A DNA stretch of 64,000 nucleotides, from contig JAHNZQ020003148.1 of the NCBI GenBank assembly GCA_019155205.2, forward strand, positions 1,009,459 to 1,073,458. The letters run 5' to 3'. This stretch comes from Gracilaria vermiculophylla. Taxonomy: Eukaryota; Rhodophyta; Florideophyceae; Gracilariales; Gracilariaceae. Under the pieces are notes generated by a model that did not search any database, was not told the DNA's origin, and was given only the letters and a program-made list of their open reading frames with translations. Shown here piece after piece: positions 12,498 through 22,074 of the stretch; position 1 is the first letter of the stretch, and the number at the start of each line of letters is the position of its first letter. The position numbers and the translations under genes were made by a program.

Positions 12498-13748
12498 TCA
12501 TTTGTGTCTTATCTGAGTGCCAAAGCGAACATGCTGCTTGGACACTAACTTCAATTTGCAATGTGTATCCTTAGAACCACTATTGTTAAACATTTTCTTC
12601 ACATGAAGGCCAAGAAGTGCTATCATCATCATTTGAGTCATTTGGTCACTCCTCTTGCGCCCTTCTGCTCTCCGCTCACGTTCCCTCTGTCTTTCCTGCT
12701 GTCCTTCATGGCATTCTTTAGGTCTGCATTCTTTTTCCTCCTCCCTATCCAACATTCGCTGTCTACACTCGTCCGCCATTCTCATCTGTTCCTGCAGCAT
12801 ATTTGCCTTGAAAGCAGTGAGTATACTTTCATCATCATTAACAGGTTTGGGAACCCGCTTTTTGACACACATCCGCGGTGTAAGACCAGTGCTCCGGGCT
12901 AAAGAGAGACCGGGTGAAGCACTTGCTATACTTTTTTGTTCTGGGTCATTATTACCTTGTACTCAACTTGCAACGGTACTCTTTGTGGCAGGAGTACCAG
13001 ACGTAGAAGACACACTGTCTCCTTCTAATTCTCCCGTGTGATCACCATTGGATTCATCCCCCTCTACCATATCTGGCCAGCCTGTCATTTCATTGCAAAT
13101 ATCTTTCTCTTCCATCACTTCAAAAGCTATGCTGAGATCGCTTGTACGGGGACAGTACGACAGAGTGCTGCAAATTTTCTTCTAAAGGAGTCCGCATTGT
13201 GATACTGCTGTGCGTAGCGGAGTGCATGTGGGCGCACAACCTTTTCCAACTCTTCTTTACCAAGGGAAAGATGCCCAGTCAACATCTCCAGAAAACTCTA
13301 TGTTTCTCCATTTCAGAAGCCAGTGCCACGCCGACGATTTTGTGGTATTCTTGAAGCACTAACTTTGATCCCCCTTCTTTATATATTGGTTTTCTAGTTG
13401 TAAGTGCTGTGACGAGTTAATTTGGCTTAGATGGCCTTGAAAACGCCCCGAAATCGTCAAGAAGAACAGCTCCAGGGAGATACTTTTCTATTTCTGTTTC
13501 GGCGATGTCTTCTGAAAACGAAATGATCGAAGCTATGCCCGCCCAGTTCGTCATGTGCGATGTCAACGACGGGTATGTCGCTGCAAATGGTGTTTGTTGG
13601 TCATTTGTTGGCGGAATGGTTGCTTGTGCAGTTGAAAGCGATGGTAGCTTTGTTCTTTTATGAAGAGAGTTAACAGCTTGATTGCTTGCAGCGAGAGGTT
13701 TTTGAGACAAGCCAGAAGCATATTGGTATCCTTGTGTAATGTCATCAT
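12498..13748 (-). pseudogene. degenerate coiled-coil coding region, possibly transposon-associated
   Basis: Read on the minus strand from about 13710, the frames give a Ser/Thr-rich start and an acidic patch (to 13417, ending in TAA). Next comes a stretch with VKKSWKRL and HSATHSSITM blocks (about 13145-13250). Last is a 125-residue segment (12872-12498) with an Arg/Glu-rich coiled coil (REEEKE, RERERRAEGRKR) followed by a Met-rich hydrophobic patch. Stops separate the pieces: TAA near 13417, a TGA between 13250 and 13360, and a TGA near 12964 in the frame of the last segment. A helical DNA-binding-like part followed by a charged coiled coil resembles accessory proteins of Harbinger-type transposons, but that is a guess. 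Confidence 0.3.
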
Positions 13749-14615
13749 AATTTGTTGTATTTGCTCAAGTTTGTGTTACTGAGCCTATCGGACATTCACC
13801 GTCCTGATGAGATCGCTGGGTAAGATTCAAATTTGAGGCGATTTGAGATCGAGTAGTTTTTTAATTATCGCGTGGTAACGCAAACTAAGAAAGGGTAGAC
13901 AAGCGTAAGAAACAGGTGACACAACCTGACGAGCGAACTTCCAAGCAATACAGCAGAAAAATACGGGCGCACTAAATACGATTACTGCGTATAATGAGAT
14001 TAACCCTTCCACGATCGCGATGATGGACTGCGATGAGATTGAAGACTATAAATTTCCATCAGAACCTTTGATGGGAATTGAGATTTTGAGCTCACGCACC
14101 GAGTAGAAACTTCGGAATACACCTGATAGTGTAGAACAAGTTCGATTAATGGCAGTATCGAGCAACGAGTAAAGATTTACATCCCATATGTTTTATGGGA
14201 AGGTATATGTTAGAGAGAAAGTAGAATAGCACGACGCAGGTTTAGAGCACTTATAACGTTTAGCGGCAGGAGGGTGTTGTTGCAGTGGTATCTCTTGTAG
14301 CAGGTAGTGGCATTTTTTAAGTTGAAAACTAGAACTGATCGTTTCAAAATGGTTAGTGATGAATGGTAGTGATCTCGTGTTACTGATGACGGGGAAATAG
14401 CACGCGTTGAACGGTTTCTGGGATCGTTTTAGGACGACAAAGTTCAATAGTAGGTATTTTACACAGATAAAACGTTCGTCAGCCCGTTAGGAGAGCTAGA
14501 AGATGTGGAGAGCACTAGGTGAATGATACGAAGAGGAACTGGAAACAAAGAAGTGCAGCCGTGGTGAAACATTGGAGGAAAGTCGTGTTGAGGTCAGTAT
14601 TCGGACGATAAAAGC
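13749..14615. other. intergenic, no feature recognised
   Basis: About 870 bp with only short ORFs (84 codons or fewer) and no conserved blocks. It ends at the solo LTR. Confidence 0.4.
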
Positions 14616-15168
14616 TGTGATATCGTCAGTTCTTCTTTCGAGGTGATAGCGCACAACGTCTTTTAGGATTTTTTGGTCACTCCATAGGCGCGAGTTTCTA
14701 AAGGTGGTCTTTGGTAATCACAGTCAAAAGCGGAGGGAATCCTGAAAGGGGGTCCGAAAGCACTAAGCAGAGGATGTTCACTGGGCAGACTATGCTTCTA
14801 CAGGCGCTGCTCTAAAGCAACCTGGGAATCGGCCGCTTAGAAACCTGAACGCGTTTGACAAGAGTCTTCAAATGAAATAAGTAGTAAACGACTCAAGGGT
14901 GCTTGGTTTACTTCCCCCGCAGCTGGAGCTCAACCAGCAGATAAGGTACATTGTCGGGAGCCCTCCTCTCGACAGGTCTCACTGCTACACACTAGTCTAA
15001 TTACCAACTCTAATTAACGAAAATAAATCTAAATTCTATAATTCCATAGGAATACTATAGCACACGCGGTCCGAATAATGCACCACGTGGCTCAGGTTAA
15101 TAACATACGAACACTCCTTTACAGTACCAGCCACAAGACAATATCACCTTAGGATCCACTGTACTACA
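14616..15168 (-). repeat. solo gypsy-family LTR, copy L2
   Basis: 553 bp, same family and orientation as the LTRs at 42948 and 52882. On the plus strand it starts TGTGATATCGTCAG and ends CACTGTACTACA. The flanking pentamers are AAAGC before and CAAGC after, a 5-bp target duplication with one mismatch. No gag, pol or antisense ORF lies next to it, so it is a solo LTR left by recombination between the two LTRs of an element. Confidence 0.8.
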
Positions 15169-16406
15169 CAAGCCAAAAGATAGTGGAGGGGAGAATATTA
15201 AATACACGCTCGAGGTAGCGAGAGCAGCGACGGCGTACACGAGGCAGTAACAAAGAGACCAGGAGCGCCGAGTGTTGACAAAGAAAATAATTTAAGGCTT
15301 TCACAAGTGGAAAGGCAGATATCTTGTGAGCGCCGTTTTGGGGCTGCATTTAGTACGAGATGGTGTTAAAGATGGAGCAAAAGTGAAAGTTACACGACGG
15401 AGAACGAATGGTTCGTGAGGGAGTTGTAGGAAAGAAAACATTAGACACTAAAGACTGTGAAAAGAACTCGCAGAGGGAATACCAAAGTTTGAAAACAGCA
15501 GATGGGACGGCTGAGGGATGAAAAGAAACAGAAGCAAGGGTAATGAGTGGAATGAAAAAAAAAGCAGGCGCGAAACGGGAAGTTCGATGATGCAATGAGC
15601 ATTGGGTGGAGAAAAAGACAAACTGAAGGTGGACATTTCAGCTAGATCTGGGCCAAGGTATGTACGTGTAGATAAAATATGGCGCACGCGACAATTTTTG
15701 ATTTTTGATACAAGTAGCAAGTCTCCTTCCAATGGGCCTTAACTCGGAAGCAAGACGTAATTCTGGTACGTTTAAATTTTCCTCGACGGGGTGCCAAAAT
15801 CACAAAAAGTGTTTATTTAATATGTACCAAAATGCAATTCAAGGTTTTCGGAGACGCCTAGTATTCGGAACTAGTCAGACTTAATGTTTAAAGGCCACGG
15901 CGCATGCTGAAAGGACTGATGTTTTGCTCACTGTACTACGAAATACGCCACATTTTTCTTCCTTTTGGTATATTTTTTCCAAATAATAAGTATGCCTACA
16001 ATTTTGAAGTCTGGAGACCAAAATTTGGTACAGCGAGAAACTGTAAACCAAATGGTAGGTATAATTCGGATACGATGCAGTACAAGAGATCATACGGTGG
16101 AGGTCGATCAAAAAGGTTGATCTTTTGTTTCGAAATTCGGTTTTGACACCACCCAGAAGTCCGGTGGTGCATGGTGACTAGCTTGGTCACTATGCACCAC
16201 CAGACTTCATTGAATGAGCTCACTGCGATTGATCAGTATTTTCAAGAAGCAGAGAATGGAGTGCAATAGAGCTGGATAGTCTCGAGCTACTCTTAGTGGT
16301 TCACTGTGCATACTGTAGGGACACAACACTCAGCCAGATGGTGTGTATCATTCGTGAGCAAAAGGGACTGAGAGCACTCTGCACCTAAGTGTTTTTTTTG
16401 ATATTG
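15169..16406. other. intergenic DNA with one hairpin
   Basis: No ORF with support. The only structure seen is the 53-nt near-perfect hairpin at 16156-16208, listed separately. Confidence 0.4.
16156..16208. repeat. near-perfect inverted repeat (hairpin)
   Basis: Arms 16156-16178 and 16186-16208 (GAAGTCCGGTGGTGCATGG against its complement) pair with two mismatches over 23 nt around a loop of about 7 nt. It could be the tip of a foldback element, a cruciform, or a small-RNA precursor. It lies 200 bp outside the inverted-repeat-bounded segment that starts at 16407. Confidence 0.6.
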
Positions 16407-16632
16407 CTAATACCAGTTACCTTCCTGGGAAGGGTATTGTGGCACACAATTGGAATCAACTGGAAGAATCTCGACAGGTAAGTCTTTATTTTAAAAACAA
16501 ATCTGCCCCATTCGAAGCTCCTAGACTTTCTCGATAAACTGCAGAGTATCAAGCAAAACGGACGCTCCATGCCAGAGCAATGCCCGAACCATCAACCACG
16601 ATCGAAGAGGACCGTACTCCTCACCACCCCAG

Positions 16633-16959
16633 TTAATGTGGTACATTCTTCTCCTTGGGCACGAGACTCCAGAAGTTCCACGGTGGATCATCCAGACGCT
16701 CCTGAGTACCGACAGATTCATCAAATACTACCCTGGGAGTCTTCAAAATGCTCGTGTCAACGTTGTGCAGGCGAAGAAGTGATAAGATGGCGTCGTTCTC
16801 ATCACTTTGAGAACAGTCAGAAACTGGCTTCTGCACATCCATATCTACAGCTGCACTCGGATCCTTTAATACGCCATCTTCGGAACTGCCTTTCCTTCCG
16901 CCTTGAGAACTAGGTACTCCAAAACACGGGACAGATACCATTTCTGCCTCTATCACAAC
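16633..16959 (-). other. in-frame continuation after the TAA of the coiled-coil ORF
   Basis: Directly after the TAA at 16960-16962 the same frame is open for 108 codons. The product is acidic and Ser/Asp-rich, with a short TPRVVFDESV block and a Trp-containing end (PPWNFWSL). Codon readthrough, a nonsense mutation in a pseudogene, or a small unrecognised intron over the stop could explain this. It could also be chance. Confidence 0.3.
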
Positions 16960-17696
16960 TTATGCGTTTCCTTCTGCTTGTTCTTTGCCCGAGAAATTAA
17001 TTTTTCTTGCAGGTTTCTTCGTTATGGCATTCTGAACCGTTGCTGTGGATTTCATATTCTTTTTCTTACAACGCCGAAGGGCAGCAAGCTTGTGCTTCTC
17101 AGAACGTTCTTCCGCTAAACATTTCTTCCGCTCTTCCACCTCGGTCTTCTTCTTGGCTCTCTCCTCAGCCTTCGCTTTTCTTTGTGCAAAGGCTTCCTGT
17201 CGTTTGCGCTCTTTCTCGGCAGCAATTTCCTGCTTTCGTATAACTGCCTCTTCCTTCTCCTTCTCTTTACGACGTCGTTCCTCCTCTGCTTCTATCTCCT
17301 GCATTCTCCGATGTTCAATCAGCTTTCCATGAGTGAGATAGACAGCCGGAGCTCTGCAGTTGAGTGTTGTTCGGTCAAAGAATTCAAGCGGATTCTTCGA
17401 AATCGATTTCTTTGTTGGTGTACGTTTGGAAATGATGAACTTCACGCGCTCCATGCTAGACTCCATAATCATTTGGAGATTGTGCATCTTAAAAGTGATA
17501 TCTCCCTTCTNNNNNNNNNNNNNNNNNNNNNNNNNNNNNNNNNNNNNNNNNNNNNNNNNNNNNNNNNNNNNNNNNNNNNNNNNNNNNNNNNNNNNNNNNN
17601 NNNNNNNNNNTGTAACCGATGTTCTCGTGTAACTGTTTCAGCTTGCTCACGCTTTTTACGCGATAATGTTTGTCGTCGCATGGAGTTGGTCACCAT
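16960..17696 (-). CDS. Lys/Glu-rich coiled-coil protein, interrupted by an assembly gap
   Basis: The start is taken as the ATG at 17696 (MVTNSMRRQTLSRKKREQ). Twenty-eight codons later the 100-N gap (17511-17610) begins. After it an open frame runs from the gap edge to a TAA at 16960-16962. The C-terminal part holds a segment around MIMESSMERVKF, then about 85 residues of unbroken Arg/Lys/Glu/Ala heptad-like sequence (EAEEERRRKEKEKEE and similar), which must be a long charged helix or coiled coil, then a basic tail. The family is not recognised; INCENP-like proteins have such helices, but no IN-box was found. The same frame stays open for a further 108 codons after the TAA (to 16633). The gap length is unknown, so frame continuity across it cannot be shown. 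Confidence 0.45.
17511..17610. other. assembly gap (100 N)
   Basis: Exactly 100 unknown bases, a conventional placeholder; the true length is not known. It interrupts the coiled-coil ORF. Confidence 0.99.
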
Positions 17697-18072
17697 AGTG
17701 GTGCCAAACGTTCCGCTGCTGTGACATGGCTATGCGAGAGACTGTGGGGAGAGAGGGATTCATATGCGACTGTCTGCAGGTGGTTTTGGCGCGCTTTGTA
17801 GTTTGAATAGTCGACGTCTGTAGGCGGAATTGAGTAAAGTGGCGATTCCTTTCTCACATGATAATACAGAGCACGAAGACAAAGAAACGCGCGCTTTTCG
17901 TTTGAATGAGATCTACTTCGGGCAGGAGGGCCATACAGATTTGATAGTTCTGCTCAAAATGGGCAATGGCCAAAGATGTGGCTGTTGAGGTCGGGCGCAT
18001 GTGGTGTGTTTACGTATACCACTTTACCCAGGTGTACCACATTACCTTTCCCAGGAAGGTATCTTCTACTAG

Positions 18073-20425
18073 TCACTGCTGGTCACCGTGGGGCTGCCGG
18101 CGCGGGCCATCTAATGTAATGCGCGCTAAATTCCAATGAACTAGTAAAAGCTTGACATGGGGCACATTACACCGTCACAGTGCCTTTCACCGGTATAGAA
18201 ACCCAGTTAAGTACCTCATCCACGCTCGCTGCACTAAAGTACTATGACTCACCATCGGGCCCTAATAGGCATTAGAGAATCACAAAAATTTTATTCCCTT
18301 AAAGATGCACGAGTTTAGGTGAAATAAATCACAATCTTTTCTAATTGCAACATAGTATTTCTTGTTTTCTTTTTCTACTGGCTCACTTACTGACCGTCAA
18401 AAATTTATGGTGATTCAATAGGAGTTGTGGAAAAAAAAAGTATTTGGTTTGTTAAACTTCTAAGGCTGCAATCTACCTTTCTCTTCTCAAATTCAATATC
18501 GAACATGTCTTGTTCTCGAACTTTTAAGAAGTTTGTTTCTAAAGATTTCAAGCCAAAGAAAGTTAAAATAACTTCATGATCCTTATCGGTATATGACAGT
18601 AAAAAATCGTTGTCGGGCCTCCTTTTTGAAACAGGATAATAAAGAGTTTCAGCAAATCAACTGTAGGTAGATTGTGGGTAGCGGAGCATGACACGTATGT
18701 CATGTGGCCGATCTGGGCCAAGCTGACCTACAATTTCTATCGGAAAATCGTTCAGAGAGGCTCTGTACCGAAAACATTTTTAGTGCGATCTGGTCTACAT
18801 GTTAGCTCATCCACACCGCTCACGCTACATGAAGCGCCTTGTATCGGCAGTGACGCGGTGAGAGTCCGTCTTCGTAAAGTGCGCCGTCTTTGCCATGTCG
18901 GCCAATTTGCTCAGAGCGTGCGTGCAGGAACTTACCGAGCGCCCTTCCTTGTCAGCAGCTGCGAGTGTACTATCATGCGAAACGCTCCCGTTCTCCCCCC
19001 CCCCATCTCCGTTATCCAGCCAGCGGAGAAATGGCAGCCAGCGAAGCTTCTTACCCTCCCTTTCTCCGTCCCCATGAACAGTCACTGCCATCTGGCGCTT
19101 CTAGCTTGACTATAAACTTCCCTTGTGCGGCGGAGTGAAGCTCTCGGATCATGCCGAACGAGCAAGAAATGGCGCAGTACTGGTCCAAACGCCGCCGAAC
19201 TTGCCCTAGATAAGTGTCGCGCTAGCAGTTCGCAACGCAGGCGCCTCCGCATCCGGCACATCTGCATCAAGTTATATTTCTTGCTTGCCACCATTCCTGG
19301 TGTACAACCAGCCACCAAAAAACAACGGATGTAGCAGGCGCTGCAGCTCGCCGCCAGAATTCTGCTCGTGGATTTAGGGCGTCTCGCGGTTACCGTTCCG
19401 TGTCGCAATGACGACTGTGCCGCGGCCTACCACGAATGAAACGAAAAATTTCAGTGCTGAAACAGTTCAGGACAATTATCGTTAATTAGTTTTTCCGGTA
19501 AGTGCAACCCATATTTTACCTACGATTGTACCTACAGGTGAGTTGTTGAAACTCTCTAATGTTTCAATAAGTATTTCAGACTGAAAATGCTTAAAAGAAT
19601 ATTCATTGGCGTTACAATCGCTTAGTAATGTTTTTAGTTTTTTTCGTTTACAAAATTCTTTTAAAAACGAAACATTTCATTTATGCATTCAGTTTTTCAA
19701 TGTGAGTTCAAATCTTTTTGAAAAGCATTCAAAGATTCACTGGTTAAGGAAATAAAAACTATTTGAAAAATGTAGAACACGATAGATGATAATTCAAACA
19801 TGTCACATGAACGTTTAGTTTTTAAACTAACTTTTTGTGAATCATATATCCTATAGATTTTTAATCTAAAATGTTTCTAAATATATATCTTTGAATAAGT
19901 AATTTATTATTGTATGGGTCAAAAAACATTTAATTATTGTTTTTCAAGTTTCCCAAGAAATAGAACATACAAAATGTTTACTCTACGAATTGAGTTTGTC
20001 AACAGTATCAAATCTGCATTGCAAAAATTTTAGATTGTCTTTATATTATTTCTGTTCTTGACTGCTATCCCGAATAAGAATGTTCTATGTAAAGCTGGCC
20101 GTCTCGTTTTTTTTCCAGAGGTGTTTGGGGTGACTTGGGAATTCGGGTGATATAATGTGCATATGATTTACTCTCATTAACTTACTAATTATGTGAATGA
20201 TCTCATATAGCTGGGAATTTTGGTGCGTATACTTTTAGAAGGTCAAGTATACTTGACGAGAAATAATGCTCTGGATTGATTTTGCATGACAAGTTTACAT
20301 TAAAGTACAATGCCTACAATGCGACAGTTGCACATCTTACTTTTGGCGGAGAGTCGTTTTAGTAGATTTATCTTTTGTGAGGACTGCATATCTACAAGAC
20401 TGGTCAAATTATCTCGTGAAATAAG
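18073..20425. other. intergenic DNA, no gene supported
   Basis: 18.6-19.4 kb is GC-richer, with overlapping ORFs on both strands (the longest is 145 codons, plus, 18672-19109, not ATG-supported by any motif) and a run of ten C near 18997. 19.4-20.4 kb is strongly AT-rich. No tRNA-like or conserved coding block was recognised. Confidence 0.4.
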
Positions 20426-21490
20426 TCAAGATTTGTAATAGAATATATCGCGACAACCCCCGGGGGGATACATCTCATAGCTTAAAGGCAGTCCCTTCAC
20501 AACGAATCGTTCGTCTTCGACACGAATTTCAGGTCTGCAGTAAGCATTGTACCCCAACTCTACCACCATTAGCTGGTAAATATCCTTCGGGTTCACGCCT
20601 GACTTCTGCATTAATTTGGGATCACTCTCGGCCATTATAACAAGTTCTCGTGCTTTCGCGCCAGCCATATAGCCCCGTAATCCTCGGAGTACAAACAGCT
20701 CGTGCCCCTGCGTGTCTATTTTTATCAGATCCGGTTTGAAGCCACCGTCTCTCAGTAATTTATCCCCAGTGAGAAGGTTCACCCTTTCACCACGATCTTT
20801 TCCGCCCACATTAGCTGTGGCAGCTTGTTCATTCAATGCAGCATTATCCTCTCGGCCTTCAGGTACGAAAATATTCATGCTGCCTTCCTTGTCGCTCAGA
20901 GCAGCTTTGAGAAGTAAAAATCCTGCATGTCCTAGCCAACCATTCAAGTTTGCTGTCATGCAGAGATGGTCGATATTGAAAGCCACTGGTTCAACAGCTA
21001 TCACGGTGTGGGTTTGTGCCATGGCTAAGGTGGGAAATGTTACTTTTCCCATATTTGCACCGACATCCAAGAGGGTGGCTGCCCTTTTCAGCTTGCTCAT
21101 CATTCTCACAGCCTCATGGGTACGTAAAGACACTACCTCGTGTTGAAAATGCTTGTCCTCTGTCCATGCAGCGTATGAAACATTAACTCCCCTGACTCGA
21201 GCGTCATATGATCGCCCCAAACCATACGATGGATTTGGATCACAAGAACGAACTATGGATTTTGAATAGCAGCTCATCTGTTCTGTTCCACGGGTCGGCA
21301 GTAAATCGTTGTGGATTACGAGAGCAATTGTCATAATGGTACATGCAATAACTACCAAGACGGCCACAGCCCGCGATTTGCGTCTAAAAACGAGCAATGT
21401 CGATGTTGAAAGTTTTGAAAAGGACTTGAGAATATTTTCGGTGATTCTTCGAGTTGTTGCTTGAGTTGGTTCATTCTTCAATGACTTCAT
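20426..21490 (-). CDS. FkbM-family SAM-dependent methyltransferase, type II membrane protein
   Basis: 354-residue intronless gene starting at the ATG at 21490. A short basic cytosolic tail is followed by one hydrophobic segment at about residues 39-61 with no cleavage site, so it is probably a Golgi/ER signal-anchor protein with the catalytic domain in the lumen. The domain has the SAM-binding motif LLDVGANMG (140-148), an acidic end of strand 2 (AVEP, 165-168) and the FkbM signature LIKIDTQGHELFVLRG (255-270). FkbM enzymes O-methylate sugars or other small hydroxylated substrates; the substrate here cannot be read from sequence. It is divergent from the GT90 gene 584 bp away, which suggests a shared role in glycan synthesis. 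In a red alga, methylation of galactose in wall galactans is a reasonable hypothesis. Confidence 0.9.
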   Translation of the reverse strand: MKSLKNEPTQATTRRITENILKSFSKLSTSTLLVFRRKSRAVAVLVVIACTIMTIALVIHNDLLPTRGTEQMSCYSKSIVRSCDPNPSYGLGRSYDARVRGVNVSYAAWTEDKHFQHEVVSLRTHEAVRMMSKLKRAATLLDVGANMGKVTFPTLAMAQTHTVIAVEPVAFNIDHLCMTANLNGWLGHAGFLLLKAALSDKEGSMNIFVPEGREDNAALNEQAATANVGGKDRGERVNLLTGDKLLRDGGFKPDLIKIDTQGHELFVLRGLRGYMAGAKARELVIMAESDPKLMQKSGVNPKDIYQLMVVELGYNAYCRPEIRVEDERFVVKGLPLSYEMYPPGGCRDIFYYKS

Positions 21491-22074
21491 ACCTCCAGCT
21501 GGGATACACGAAGGGTAAGTACGTATACGAGTGGGACAGTTGATCGATTCTTGATTCTGCTTTGAACGTATAAACGTAATTCAGGTTCCCTTGTCTCCAA
21601 ACCGGCGGTCCAGGTGCTTAGTGTCTGGCCAATATTTGAGCGAGGTGGAGATAGCTAGAGAGTCAAAATGGTCGACGGCGAACTTCATTGAGTTGTGTGG
21701 CGATCTTTGCTGTATGCAAAGGTTTTGTCTTCTTTGTTAGCCAAAAGCACTCGCGTGGCCCACAAATCCGCCGCATGGCGCCTGAGTCCAGGCTACGGCA
21801 TGTCGCATCTACTGTGCGATGATGTATTCTTTCTGATTAGCCAGACATAGTCTCGATAAATGCCTGTTCCAAGGCTTCTAGCTCTAGTTCTAGGAAGTGC
21901 CGAATATGTCATGTTCCTTGAAAACCGTAATCGAACTATCCAAACTCGCGCTGAAGCTCACGACCGGATTCAGTGCAAACGTTTACTACAGACCGGCTTA
22001 CATCCACGCCAGAGTATCGAATGGTCTAGCGTCCTGAGAAAGAAGTTACTAGGCGAGTTTCTGTCAGGAACGAG
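21491..22074. promoter_or_regulatory. bidirectional promoter region, methyltransferase / glycosyltransferase
   Basis: 584 bp between two divergent ATG codons must contain both promoters. No TATA box or other motif could be assigned with confidence. Confidence 0.4.

Larger units (their letters stand above)
16407..18072. mobile_element. segment bounded by imperfect 41-bp terminal inverted repeats
   Basis: 16407-16447 and 18032-18072 are inverted copies. The inner 33 nt (core TACCTTCCTGGGAA) match at about 29 positions, the outer 8 more weakly. The 1.67-kb segment holds a charged coiled-coil ORF on the minus strand and a 100-N gap. No transposase is visible and no target duplication was identified. 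It may be a non-autonomous DNA transposon, possibly carrying a captured gene. Confidence 0.5.

Noticed and set aside
16960..17696. INCENP identity for the coiled-coil ORF
   Set aside because: A long charged helix is compatible, but the C-terminal IN-box that binds Aurora kinase was not found in any frame downstream.
20712..21146. 144-codon plus-strand ORF inside the FkbM gene
   Set aside because: Antisense shadow; the minus frame has the SAM-binding and FkbM motifs.
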